A DNA stretch of 64,000 bases from NCBI GenBank assembly GCA_031280825.1, contig JAITGE010000005.1:1-64000 (forward strand). Direction: 5' to 3'. This document shows positions 35,118-43,844 of this stretch, in pieces; the first letter of the stretch is position 1; each line of letters begins with the position of its first letter. The position numbers and the translations under genes are program-made. The notes beneath the pieces were generated by a model. That model was not told the origin of the DNA and did no database searches. It saw nothing but the letters and a program-made list of their open reading frames with translations. The DNA comes from Oscillospiraceae bacterium. GTDB lineage: Bacteria > Bacillota > Clostridia > Oscillospirales > Acutalibacteraceae.

Positions 35118-36131
35118 TCAATATCTGGCGACCATTTCGCCGTATTCCGCTTTGCATTTGGCGATGTAGGCTTGAATTTCCGGTAGGGTTGGCATGAAGC
35201 AGCTGCAGCCGTGCGCGCCAACGAGCAGCGCTGCCGAGGCGCTGCCAAGCTCTAGGCAATCCATCAGCTCCCAGCCCTCTAGAAGCCCAAAGAGGAAGGA
35301 GGAGCCGTAGCCGTCGCCGCCCCCAAAGGATTTGAGCGCTTGGATCGGGAAGGGCTTGATGGAATAGCTTTCGCCGCCGCAATAGGCGGTCGAGCCTTCT
35401 TTGCCGTGCTTGATGACTACAATTTTTGCGTTTTTGCCCTGCCAATAGGCGGCGGATTCTTCGTTGCTTTTCGGTGTGCCCAGCAGCGCCTCGGTCAGGT
35501 CGTATTCCTCGCGGCTGCCCAGGATGACGTCCGCAGCTTCGGCGGCGCGGGCGTAGCAGAGGGCAATTTCATCCTTGCTCACCCAGTTGTAGGGGCGGTA
35601 ATCGATATCAAACACGATAGGCGTGTTCGTTTTTTGCGCGAGTGTGATTGCCTTGAACGCTGCCTCGCGCGAAGGGCTTGCCGCCAGCGCCGTGCCGGAA
35701 ATCAGCAACGCCTTTGCGCTTGCGATGTATTCTTCATCAATATCCCCGGGCGCAAGCGCTAGGTCGGCGATATGGTTGCGATACATCAGGATGCTGCTTT
35801 CTTCGGGGCTAAGGATTTCGGTGAAGGTCAGACCGATTTTTTCGCCGTGCTCACAGCGCTTGATTCGACCGGTATCCACACCCTCCCGCTCGAATTCTGC
35901 AATGGCATAATCCCCGAAGCGGTCGTCAGAAACGCGGGCAAAAAAGCCGCAGCGCTTGCCCAGCCGTGCCAAGCCTACCGCGATATTCGCGGGCGAGCCG
36001 CCCAGATATTTTTTGAAGGTTGTGCTTTCGGCAAGGGTCTGGAAATAATCCACGGGGTTGAAATCAATCGCGACGCGCCCGAGAAGAACCAAATCCAGCG
36101 GGCGGGCGGCGTCAAATTGCAGGTTATACAT
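35118..36131 (-). CDS. iolC: 5-dehydro-2-deoxygluconokinase-like PfkB sugar kinase
   Basis: The 337-residue ribokinase-fold kinase has the N-terminal GGSPANIAVGLARLG signature and the C-terminal SFGGGDGYGSSFLFGLL signature with the catalytic aspartate. The stretch SASAALLVGAHGCSCFMPTLPE is close to the IolC pattern, which points to inositol catabolism. No other iol gene is in the window, so the role is not supported by context. ATG at 36131 has GGAGG exactly 8 bases upstream and is preferred to 36155. It lies between yhaM and der. Confidence 0.85.
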   Translation of the reverse strand: MYNLQFDAARPLDLVLLGRVAIDFNPVDYFQTLAESTTFKKYLGGSPANIAVGLARLGKRCGFFARVSDDRFGDYAIAEFEREGVDTGRIKRCEHGEKIGLTFTEILSPEESSILMYRNHIADLALAPGDIDEEYIASAKALLISGTALAASPSREAAFKAITLAQKTNTPIVFDIDYRPYNWVSKDEIALCYARAAEAADVILGSREEYDLTEALLGTPKSNEESAAYWQGKNAKIVVIKHGKEGSTAYCGGESYSIKPFPIQALKSFGGGDGYGSSFLFGLLEGWELMDCLELGSASAALLVGAHGCSCFMPTLPEIQAYIAKCKAEYGEMVARY

Positions 36132-36169
36132 TACAAAAGCCTCCGATATTTTCATTTATTTTGGGTGCT

Positions 36170-37156
36170 TCAGCACGGCTGTGTAGCTATTGGATTTTCG
36201 CTTTCACAGCCCGGTGCGGTTCGTTTATACAGCTTTCGGTTATCCAGCGACCAGACGCGACCGCTGAATTCCCCGGGCTGGACGCTATTGAGGCTGCTCT
36301 TGAATATGTTGATGCGCGCGTCGAGCATGTCCAGCTCCGAAAGGATTTCCGCCTCCAGAAACATCGGACGCACAGCCGCGCCGTATTCCGGATCGCCGTG
36401 GTGTGAAACCAGCATGTGCTGGAGCAGCAAAACTGTTTCGGGCGCAACCTGCAGCTCACGCCCCTTGCGGTCGATATATGCCGCACCGGCAACGAGATGC
36501 CCCAGCAGATTCCCGGCGACCGTGTAGCCCGTTGCCAAGCCGCTGGGCGGCACGTAAAATTCCGCGAGCTTTTCGATGTCATGCAAAATCGCCCCGGCAA
36601 ACAGCAAATCGGGGTTAATTTCATCATAAAGCCCCGCGACCGCCTGTGCCAGGCGCAGAACGTTCAGCGTGTGCCACAGAAGTCCCGCACGTACAGCATG
36701 GTGTAGCCTATGCGCCGCCGGCCAATAGAGCAGTTCCGTTTGGCGCTCTTCAAGAATAGCCAGCACCAGGCTTCGCAGCCCGGCGTCTGTGAAGCCCTCG
36801 GCGGCGGCGCGAAGCTCGGCTAGCATCGCTTCCGGTTGCATAGGGGCGCAGGGCACAAGCTCCTCCATGCGCACATTGTCCTTCTCCGTCGCAAGACGTA
36901 TGCGCTCCACGCGGAACTGCTCCGCGCCATTGTAGACGCTGATTGTCCCGCGCAGCTTCACGATATCGTTTGGGTGGAATTCACCGTGGGTTTCCAAGCG
37001 GTAATCCCAAAATTTCGCCGAAAGCTCGTCCGCCGCATCCGTAATGATCATATCCAAATAGGGCAAGCCCTTGGCGGTTTGCTTGGTATCCACTGCCTTC
37101 AGGACGCAAAAGCCCTCCAGCGTGTTACCGGTGTTGTTCACGCAGTTAAAGTTCAT
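36170..37156 (-). CDS. yhaM: 3'-5' exoribonuclease YhaM
   Basis: The 328-residue protein has an N-terminal OB-fold (about 10-95) and a C-terminal HD domain. The HD part includes HRLHHAVRAGLLWHT, then GAILHDIEK (the HD pair) and MLVSHHGDPEYG, all metal-binding elements. YhaM trims RNA 3' ends in Firmicutes. The ATG has AGAGGC about 4-6 bases upstream. It begins 61 bases after rnfB and precedes the iolC-like gene. Confidence 0.93.
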   Translation of the reverse strand: MNFNCVNNTGNTLEGFCVLKAVDTKQTAKGLPYLDMIITDAADELSAKFWDYRLETHGEFHPNDIVKLRGTISVYNGAEQFRVERIRLATEKDNVRMEELVPCAPMQPEAMLAELRAAAEGFTDAGLRSLVLAILEERQTELLYWPAAHRLHHAVRAGLLWHTLNVLRLAQAVAGLYDEINPDLLFAGAILHDIEKLAEFYVPPSGLATGYTVAGNLLGHLVAGAAYIDRKGRELQVAPETVLLLQHMLVSHHGDPEYGAAVRPMFLEAEILSELDMLDARINIFKSSLNSVQPGEFSGRVWSLDNRKLYKRTAPGCESENPIATQPC

Positions 37157-37217
37157 GCAAGCCTCTTTCTATGCAATATCAGGTGCAGCCGTTGTGTTGT
37201 TCCCCGCGCGGTGCTGT

Positions 37218-38006
37218 TCAGGCGAACATTTGCAGACATTTCGTGGGACATTTGCTGACGCACAAGCCGCAGCCGGTGCAGAGTGCCATGTCAACCGTCG
37301 CCAGATGATCGTTGACCTGCACGGCATGTTCCGGGCAATTGCGCTCGCAGAGCCTGCAGCCCAGGCAGCTAACGCCGCATTGCTTGCGGCAAATCGCGCC
37401 CGGCGCTTTGGAAGAGCAGCGATTCACCGCGCGCCCCCGCGCTTCCGCCAGCACAATGATTTTTTTAGGGCAAGCCCGCACGCAGGCGGCGCAGCCGATG
37501 CAGCGTTCCGGGTCAACCGCGGCAATGCCATTGCGCAGGAGGATCGCGTCCTCCGGGCAAGACTTGGCGCAGTCGCCAAAGCCCAGGCAGCCATAGTTGC
37601 ACTGCTTTTGCCCGCTAAAGAGCATAGAGGAAGCCGCACAGCTTTGTTCCCCGCGGTATTCATGGCTGGGCTTGCAGCTGCTCAGTGTGCCGTTGCAGCG
37701 TACGAAGGCGCGCTTTTCGGCGACGCGTCCGACCTCGGCGCCAAGAACCGCGCCCAGCGCGGCGGCGGTTTTCGCTCCGCCCGGGATGCATAAATTCGCG
37801 GCGGCGTTTGCGCCTGCTATTGCTTCGGCGTAGCCCGCGCAGCCGGAATAACCGCACGCACCGCAATTCGCTCCCGGCAGAGCGGCGAGCAGCAGCTCCA
37901 CCTGTTCGTTGCGCGGCACGTGCAGTGCGGCGGCGGCAATCGCCAAGCCGACGCCGGCAACCAGACCGATGCCGGCGACAATCAGGATGGGTAAAAGAAT
38001 GGACAT
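37218..38006 (-). CDS. rnfB: Rnf complex subunit RnfB (ferredoxin-type)
   Basis: The 262-residue subunit takes electrons from reduced ferredoxin. It has one N-terminal helix (about 2-28), the four-cysteine motif GANCGACGYSGC ending with CIPGG, then further [4Fe-4S] motifs: CNYGCLGFGDCAKSCP, CIGCAACVRACP, CLGCRLCERNCP and CTGCGLCVSKCP. It is the last gene of the rnf operon, with GAGGGG upstream of the ATG and 21 bases after rnfA. Such multi-cluster RnfB proteins are typical of Clostridia. Confidence 0.97.
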   Translation of the reverse strand: MSILLPILIVAGIGLVAGVGLAIAAAALHVPRNEQVELLLAALPGANCGACGYSGCAGYAEAIAGANAAANLCIPGGAKTAAALGAVLGAEVGRVAEKRAFVRCNGTLSSCKPSHEYRGEQSCAASSMLFSGQKQCNYGCLGFGDCAKSCPEDAILLRNGIAAVDPERCIGCAACVRACPKKIIVLAEARGRAVNRCSSKAPGAICRKQCGVSCLGCRLCERNCPEHAVQVNDHLATVDMALCTGCGLCVSKCPTKCLQMFA

Positions 38007-38027
38007 GGCTGTATCCCCTCACGAAGC

Positions 38028-38630
38028 TTATTGGAACATCCGCTCCACGACGCCGCCGAAGCCGAGGAAGGAGAGTGAGACAAGCGCGGCGGCAATCAGC
38101 GTGGCGGGCAGCCCTTGCAGAAATGCCGGGATATCGTTTTGCTCCAGCCGCTGGCGCACGCTCGCAAAGATGACCATTGCCAGCAGAAAGCCTGCGCCCG
38201 CGCCGATGGAATTGACCATGAAATGCCCGAAGCCGTAGCTTGCGCTGCTCTGTGCCCGCTGCGCGTTGAGCAGCACCACGCCCAGCACCGCACAATTGGT
38301 TGTGATGAGGGGAAGATAAATGCCCAAGCTACGATGGAGCGCGGGGATGAACCTCTTCAGGATGATTTCCACCAGTTGCACCAATGCGGCAATCATAAGG
38401 ATGAACACCACTGTTTGCAGGTATGCCAGACCGTTGCGCACAAGCAGCAGGTTGACGGGATATGTCGCCGCAGTTGCGATTGCCATGACGCAGATAACGG
38501 CAAGACTCATGCCCACGGCGGTTTCGATTTTTTTGGATACCCCCAAGAAGGGGCAGATGCCCAAAAAACGGGCTAAAACAAAATTTCCCGTCAAAATGGC
38601 GGTGAAAAAGAGCATGACCAGCTCCTTCAT
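38028..38630 (-). CDS. rnfA: Rnf complex subunit RnfA
   Basis: The 200-residue integral membrane protein has six hydrophobic helices. Family segments include NFVLARFLGICPFLGVS near the start and IYLPLITTNCAVLGV in the middle; the conserved cysteines help bind the membrane [2Fe-2S] cluster shared with RnfE. The start is ATG 38630, which overlaps the rnfE stop by four bases; the longer open frame upstream is only a shadow of rnfE. Confidence 0.97.
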   Translation of the reverse strand: MKELVMLFFTAILTGNFVLARFLGICPFLGVSKKIETAVGMSLAVICVMAIATAATYPVNLLLVRNGLAYLQTVVFILMIAALVQLVEIILKRFIPALHRSLGIYLPLITTNCAVLGVVLLNAQRAQSSASYGFGHFMVNSIGAGAGFLLAMVIFASVRQRLEQNDIPAFLQGLPATLIAAALVSLSFLGFGGVVERMFQ

Positions 38631-39313
38631 ATTGCTTCCACCCCCTTTTGACAACCTGCGCAAACGCCGCACGCGGCGCAGTGCGAGTCTTGCCCGGTTG
38701 GCTTCCTCTTCCTGCGGGCAAGCTTGTTGGCAACAGCAATCAGAATGCCATAGACAAAAAAGCCGCCCGGCGGGAGCAAGAAAATCAGCGGCGCAAATGC
38801 ACTGGGGAAGAGCGTCAGCCCTGCGAATCGCCCCGCGCCGATCACCTCGCGAATGGTTGCGATGGAAAAAATCGCCGCGGTAAAGCCTGCGCCCATGCCC
38901 AGCGCATCCAAAACAGAAGCCGAAACACTGTGACGGTTGGCGTAGCCATCTGCCCGCCCCAGGATGATGCAATTCACGGTAATCAGCGGCAGGTAGATGC
39001 CCAGTGTGGCGTCCACCGCCGGAACAAAGGCTTTGACCAGCATCTGCACCGCCGTTACCAATGTGGCGATGATGGTGATATAAGCCGGAATACGCACTTT
39101 ATCCGGAATCGCTCTGCGCAGCGCGGAAACAATGGCGTTGGAGCAAAGCAGAACCAGTGTTACCGCCGCACCCATGCCCAGCGCGCCTGTAATGGTGGTG
39201 CTCACCGCCAGCGTGGGGCAAGTGCCCAGAACAAGGCGAAGGACGGGATTTTCTTTGAGGAAGCCCTTGGTCAGCTCCGGGAGCAGGCGTTCCTTTTCGG
39301 TTGCGTTGTTCAT
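38627..39313 (-). CDS. rnfE: Rnf complex subunit RnfE
   Basis: This 228-residue paralogue of RnfA has NPVLRLVLGTCPTLAVS at the start and IYLPLITVNCIILGRADGYA in the middle. The last 25 residues add a short tail with four cysteines (HCAACGVCAGC), which looks able to bind a metal or cluster and is not a usual RnfE feature. It overlaps both rnfG and rnfA by four bases, so translation is coupled. Confidence 0.96.
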   Translation of the reverse strand: MNNATEKERLLPELTKGFLKENPVLRLVLGTCPTLAVSTTITGALGMGAAVTLVLLCSNAIVSALRRAIPDKVRIPAYITIIATLVTAVQMLVKAFVPAVDATLGIYLPLITVNCIILGRADGYANRHSVSASVLDALGMGAGFTAAIFSIATIREVIGAGRFAGLTLFPSAFAPLIFLLPPGGFFVYGILIAVANKLARRKRKPTGQDSHCAACGVCAGCQKGVEAI

Positions 39314-39873
39314 GCTGCTGATCCCCCTTCCCGGATGCTGGCATAGATTTCCAGTGCCTCGTTGACTGCCGCAACCGCCGCGCGGCTGGAATAGGTCGCA
39401 CTGGTCACGGCATCCATTTCGCCGCCGTCAATTTTAAGAGCAAGCTTGCCGTTTTTGCCGAAGAAACGCTCCAAAAAGTCTGCTTCGGCGATGTTTTGCC
39501 CCAGCCCCGGGGTTTCATCCGCCATGGCGAGCACTTGGAGCTTGCGCACCGCGCCGTCTGCGCCGATGCCTACCGCGAGCGTCACCGTGCCGCCATAGCC
39601 CTGCGCGCTACATTCCATCACATAGCCCAATGCTTCGCCGTTCGCTGCGGCGACGTAGTAGGATTTTCCGCCGATAGATTTTTTGGTAAACTGCGCTGCC
39701 GGAAAAATGGCTTCCCGCGCTTGATCTGCGGTTTTGCGCGCGTTATCCGCAATGCGTGTTTTTGTGATACTGTTCACCAACGCCAGCGCGGCAGCGCAAA
39801 GCATACTGATCATCAGCAGCGAAAGCGCGGGCACAAGGATCGCCTTGGGCGTTATTTTTTTAGGCTTTGGCAT
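39310..39873 (-). CDS. rnfG: Rnf complex subunit RnfG (flavoprotein)
   Basis: The 187-residue protein has one N-terminal helix (about 11-34) and an extracytoplasmic FMN-binding domain. The covalent FMN site is the threonine in DAVTSATYSS near residue 161. ATG at 39873 has AAAGGAG about 9 bases upstream and overlaps the rnfD end by 14 bases. The 16-codon longer frame has no ribosome site. Confidence 0.95.
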   Translation of the reverse strand: MPKPKKITPKAILVPALSLLMISMLCAAALALVNSITKTRIADNARKTADQAREAIFPAAQFTKKSIGGKSYYVAAANGEALGYVMECSAQGYGGTVTLAVGIGADGAVRKLQVLAMADETPGLGQNIAEADFLERFFGKNGKLALKIDGGEMDAVTSATYSSRAAVAAVNEALEIYASIREGGSAA

Positions 39874-40849
39874 GGCGCTTGCGCTCCTTTCCGAAGGCTT
39901 TGGGCGCGGTGATGTTTTCAATCAGCGGCACCAACAGGTTCATCAGCAGGATTGAAAAGCTTACGCCCTCGGGCATGTTGCCATAAAAGCGGATCAGTCC
40001 TGTGAGCAGCCCGCAGCCGAGGGCAAACACTAGCTTACCCTTCCAATGGATGGGGCAGGTGCTGTAATCCGTGGCCATAAAGCACGCGCCGAGGATCAAG
40101 CCGCCGCCCAGTAGTTCATACAGGACAAGCTGTCCGTTAAACCCGCCGGCAACGAACGCGAACAGCGCGACCGTGCCGATATAAACCGCCGGAATCAGCG
40201 GGCGAATCACCCGGAACAGGCATAGGTATACCGCGCCGAGGAGCAGCGCGAGAGCACACGTTTCGCCCAAGCTTCCGCTTCGGCTGCCGATCAGCATTTC
40301 GATCAGACCCTCCTTGGGCAGTTTCCCGGCGGCAAGGGCAGCCATGGGCGTGGCGGTAGCAATGGCATCCGAAGCCCAGAACAGCTTTGCGCCGCTTGGC
40401 TGCGCCCACTTGGTCATTTCGCCCGCGAAGCTCACCGTCAGCACGATTCGCGCGGTGATGGCGGGGTTGACGAAGTTTTGCCCGATGCCGCCGAACATCT
40501 GCTTAACCACCACAATGGCTACCGCCGCACCGATGGGAACGATCCAAAACGGCAGTGTAACAGGCAGGTTGAACGCCAGCAAAATCCCCGTTACCACTGC
40601 GCTCCAATCGCCGACGGTTTGGGGACGCTTCATGATTTTGCGGCTCAAAAATTCCAGCAAAACACAGGCGGTCACCGAAAGCGCGGTGAGCGCCAGTGCC
40701 CGGACCCCAAAATGCCATAGGGAAGCTGCCAGTGCAGGCATCAACGCAAGGCAGACATCCATCATAATGCCGCGCGTGGTGCGACCGCTTCGGATGTGCG
40801 GCGAGGTGGATACCATCACCTGCGGTGTTTCTTTTTCCGGCTCGCTCAT
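39860..40849 (-). CDS. rnfD: Rnf complex subunit RnfD
   Basis: The 329-residue integral membrane subunit has about nine helices and a covalent FMN site at threonine in ASDAIATATPMAAL (about residue 187). Starts with a STSPHIRS motif typical of RnfD. It overlaps rnfC by four bases. RnfD and RnfG pass electrons across the membrane while Na+ or H+ is pumped. Confidence 0.97.
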   Translation of the reverse strand: MSEPEKETPQVMVSTSPHIRSGRTTRGIMMDVCLALMPALAASLWHFGVRALALTALSVTACVLLEFLSRKIMKRPQTVGDWSAVVTGILLAFNLPVTLPFWIVPIGAAVAIVVVKQMFGGIGQNFVNPAITARIVLTVSFAGEMTKWAQPSGAKLFWASDAIATATPMAALAAGKLPKEGLIEMLIGSRSGSLGETCALALLLGAVYLCLFRVIRPLIPAVYIGTVALFAFVAGGFNGQLVLYELLGGGLILGACFMATDYSTCPIHWKGKLVFALGCGLLTGLIRFYGNMPEGVSFSILLMNLLVPLIENITAPKAFGKERKRHAKA

Positions 40850-42180
40850 GTCCTCTCCGCCTCCCTTCGCCGTTCATCCTCTTCGCGCACCAAGCGCTTG
40901 CCCATGCGCATCCGCTGCACCAGCTCCCGCTTGGCGGGGCAGACAAAGGAGCAACTTCCGCATTCAATGCAGCCCGCCACATCGCGCCGCCGCAGGATTT
41001 CGGTGCTGCCCGTGCGGTACGCCGCCTCCAGCACGCAGGGCATGAGGCGCATAGGGCAGCCTGCCACGCATTTGCCGCAGCGGATGCAGGCGCTTTCGCT
41101 TTCGCCCTCCGCCTGTTCCCGCGTGAAGAGCAGCAGGGAATTGTTGCACTTGCTGATGACTGTATCCAAGTTAGGGCTTGCGCTGCCCATCATCGGACCG
41201 CCCAGGATAATTTTGGCAGGCGGGTGATCCAACCCACCGCAGAATTCGATCAGCTCCCGCAGCCCGATGCCGATCGGCACGCGGACGTTCATCGGGGTGT
41301 GCACCGCGCCGCCGTCTACCGTCACCGTGCGACTCACAAGGGGCTTGCCGTCCTGCAAATACCGCCCTATGAAAGCGACGCTGCCGATGTTCATCACCAG
41401 CGCCCCCACTGCCGAGGGCAGCTTACCCAAGGGCACGGTTCGCTTGGTGAGGGAATCAATCATCATTTTTTCCGCGCCCTGCGGGTAGCGGCTGGGCAGC
41501 ACGCCCACCGATATTTTCAGCCCTTCGGAGCTGTTCCACAGGCTTAGCGCACGGAGCTTTTCGATCGCGTCGCCCTTATTGCTTTCAATGCCAATCACGG
41601 CGTCTTTTATATCAAGATGCGCGCAAATGGCGCGGATACCCGCAATTACGTTGTCGCCTTTATCCAAGGCTTCGCGGTGATCGGTCGTGATATACGGCTC
41701 GCATTCGGCGGCGTTGACCAGCAGTATGTTCGCCTCGCCGCAGGCGCTGCGCAGCTTTGCGTGCGCCGGGAAGCCTGCGCCGCCCAGGCCCACCAGACCC
41801 GATTGCCGCACCGCCGCGAAAAAATCCTCGCGGGTTTCCGCTTTGGGCGGCTCCAGGTTTGCCGCAGGGCGCATTTCGCCATCGGATTCAATGACCACGG
41901 CTTGTACGTCCTCGCCGCTAGGTACGCGAATCATTTCAATGCGCTTGCAAACGCCGGAAATGCTGGCGTGGATGGGCGCGGCCAGCGCGGCGTCGGTATC
42001 GCCCACAATTTGCCCGCGATCCACAATATCCCCGAGCTTCACCGCAGGCTTGCAGGGTGCGCCGATGTGCTGCTTCATGAGCAGCGTAACGGTTTGGCAG
42101 TGCTCAATGCGCACAGGCTGCAGCGTGCTGGTGCGTTTGTCGTGCCCTACTTTGATGCCCCGCGTGGTAAACATGGACAT
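40846..42180 (-). CDS. rnfC: Rnf complex subunit RnfC (NADH-binding)
   Basis: The 444-residue peripheral subunit reduces NAD+. It has the GLVGLGGAGFPAHAKL nucleotide-binding segment (about 130-145), a PYITTDHR flavin-site region and two ferredoxin-type motifs near the end, CIRCGKCVAGCP and CIECGSCSFVCP. AAGGAG lies about 8 bases before ATG. It starts 11 bases after homoserine dehydrogenase, so the rnf operon is likely transcribed with upstream genes. Confidence 0.97.
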   Translation of the reverse strand: MSMFTTRGIKVGHDKRTSTLQPVRIEHCQTVTLLMKQHIGAPCKPAVKLGDIVDRGQIVGDTDAALAAPIHASISGVCKRIEMIRVPSGEDVQAVVIESDGEMRPAANLEPPKAETREDFFAAVRQSGLVGLGGAGFPAHAKLRSACGEANILLVNAAECEPYITTDHREALDKGDNVIAGIRAICAHLDIKDAVIGIESNKGDAIEKLRALSLWNSSEGLKISVGVLPSRYPQGAEKMMIDSLTKRTVPLGKLPSAVGALVMNIGSVAFIGRYLQDGKPLVSRTVTVDGGAVHTPMNVRVPIGIGLRELIEFCGGLDHPPAKIILGGPMMGSASPNLDTVISKCNNSLLLFTREQAEGESESACIRCGKCVAGCPMRLMPCVLEAAYRTGSTEILRRRDVAGCIECGSCSFVCPAKRELVQRMRMGKRLVREEDERRREAERT

Positions 42181-42191
42181 TGGCAGCTCCT

Positions 42192-43433
42192 TTATAGCGC
42201 TGCAACGCGCAAAATCGTTTCGGGTGTGAAATCAGGGATGCCGCGCAGCTCCCGCGCCGTCTCGCCTTCCGGCAGGGCGGGGAGCAAGCAGGCAAGCTCG
42301 CCGACGGGGGCGTCGGCACGCTCCAGGCGGCGAAGCCCGGGGAAGCGCGGCACAAGCGCGTTGTGAACCGCGCAAGCCTCCCCAACGCATTTACCGCGAA
42401 CAAAAAGCCGCACAGCATCCTCCTCGGCGGGAGCTGTGAAGGCAGGGTCAGCCGCTTGCCAGCCCAAAAATTTGCGCCGCTGCATATGCTTGCCGCAGTC
42501 GATAATATCCGCAACGACCGCGCTGGCTGTGGGAAGCTTGCCCGCGCCGCGCCCATAGAAAATTACATCCTCAATTGCGTCCCCGCGCACAAGGACGGCG
42601 TTGTAAACATCGCGCACGTTTGCCAGCAAATGTCCTTGCGGCACAAGCGCGGGCGCGACGGTTGCGCTGATGCGCCCATCCGCCAGCCGCGCGGCTCTGC
42701 CAAGGAGCTTAATGGCGTAGCCGCCCGCCGCCGCGCAGGCAACGTCCTCGGCTTGGAGCCTGCTGATGCCTTCTGTGCGCACTTGCTCAGGGTAAACGTG
42801 CCGCCCGAAGGCAAGCGCCGCTAAAATGCAGATTTTGCGGCAGGCATCATGCCCTTCTATGTCCGCGGTGGGATCCTTTTCGGCGTACCCGTTTTTCTGC
42901 GCTAACCGCAGAGCCTCGGCGAAGGGCATGTCGTCCTCAAACATGCGGGTGAGAATAAAATTCGTCGTGCCGTTGAGGATGCCCGCGATCTCGGTGATCT
43001 CGTTTGCCGCCAAGCATTGCGACAGTGGGCGAATGATGGGGATCCCGCCGCCCACGCTTGCTTCAAAGAGAAAATTCGCGTTATGCGCCTTCGCGGTTTC
43101 CAGCAGCTCATAGCCCTTGGCGGCGACCAGCTCTTTGTTGGAGGTGACGACGCTCTTGCCTGTCTGCAAGCACGCGCGGACGAATTCAAACGCGGGATGC
43201 AGCCCACCGATGGTTTCCACCACGATGCCCACCGCCGGATCCTGCAGAATCGCCTGAAAATCCTTGGTGAACAAATGCGCGTTCGGGTCGCCGGGAAAGT
43301 CGCGCAAATCCAATATGTATTGCAGCTCTAAGCTCTCCTGCATGGCGTGGGTAACGATGCTATCGTAATTTTTGCGCAGTAGCTCCGTTACGCCGGAACC
43401 TACGACCCCATAGCCCATAATTGCCAATTTCAT
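42192..43433 (-). CDS. hom: Homoserine dehydrogenase
   Basis: This 413-residue NAD(P)-dependent enzyme makes homoserine for threonine and methionine synthesis. It has the GYGVVGSGV dinucleotide motif (8-16), SNKELVAAKG with the active-site region, ASVGGGIPII, and GILNGTTNFILT followed by EKDPTADIEGHDACRK, the family signature. A short, degenerate ACT-like tail follows. AAGGAG lies about 9 bases before the ATG. Threonine synthase and homoserine kinase genes are not in the window. Confidence 0.95.
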   Translation of the reverse strand: MKLAIMGYGVVGSGVTELLRKNYDSIVTHAMQESLELQYILDLRDFPGDPNAHLFTKDFQAILQDPAVGIVVETIGGLHPAFEFVRACLQTGKSVVTSNKELVAAKGYELLETAKAHNANFLFEASVGGGIPIIRPLSQCLAANEITEIAGILNGTTNFILTRMFEDDMPFAEALRLAQKNGYAEKDPTADIEGHDACRKICILAALAFGRHVYPEQVRTEGISRLQAEDVACAAAGGYAIKLLGRAARLADGRISATVAPALVPQGHLLANVRDVYNAVLVRGDAIEDVIFYGRGAGKLPTASAVVADIIDCGKHMQRRKFLGWQAADPAFTAPAEEDAVRLFVRGKCVGEACAVHNALVPRFPGLRRLERADAPVGELACLLPALPEGETARELRGIPDFTPETILRVAAL

Positions 43434-43456
43434 GCGCGTTTTCTCCTTCAACACCG

Positions 43457-43810
43457 TCAGCTGACTTTTTTGCGGTATTCTTGCGGGGTGCACCCCGTGG
43501 CTTTCTTGAACTCTCGGTTGAAATGCGGCTGGTCATAATACGCCAGCCCCGTCCAGATTTCCGTGAGCTTGCCGCCGGGGGCTTCCAGCAGGCGCTTGGC
43601 CAAATCAATGCGGCGGGCGCGGATGAAGGCGGAGATGCTCTGCCCTGTTTCCGCTTTAAAGCAAGCGTTGAGATAGCTTGCACTGCGTCCGAGGCTTTTG
43701 GCAATTTCGCCAACGCGGAGGCTGGTCTGCCCGCGCAAGCGCTCCTCAACGCAAGCGAAAACCAGCGGTGCAACGATGGCTTCGCCGCCCCTTAGCTGTT
43801 CGTGCTTCAC
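43457..43810 (-). CDS. Small AraC-family regulator, DNA-binding domain only
   Basis: GTG at 43810 is favoured: AGGGGGG lies 6 bases upstream, while ATG at 43831 touches its AGAGG. The 117-residue product is essentially the two helix-turn-helix motifs of AraC/XylS proteins: GEIAKSLGRSASYLNACFK, then LTEIWTGLAYYDQPHFNREFKKATGCTPQEYR. There is no effector domain, as in MarA/SoxS, so its activity may depend on its own level. It sits between the aminopeptidase and hom in the same direction and could regulate either. Confidence 0.88.
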   Translation of the reverse strand: MKHEQLRGGEAIVAPLVFACVEERLRGQTSLRVGEIAKSLGRSASYLNACFKAETGQSISAFIRARRIDLAKRLLEAPGGKLTEIWTGLAYYDQPHFNREFKKATGCTPQEYRKKVS

Positions 43811-43844
43811 AGCGCACCCCCCTGCTATCATCCTCTTTTCGCTT

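Noticed and set aside
38631..38972. Long N-terminal extension of rnfA
   Set aside because: It is an out-of-frame reading of rnfE; RnfA starts at the coupled ATG 38630 with the normal length.
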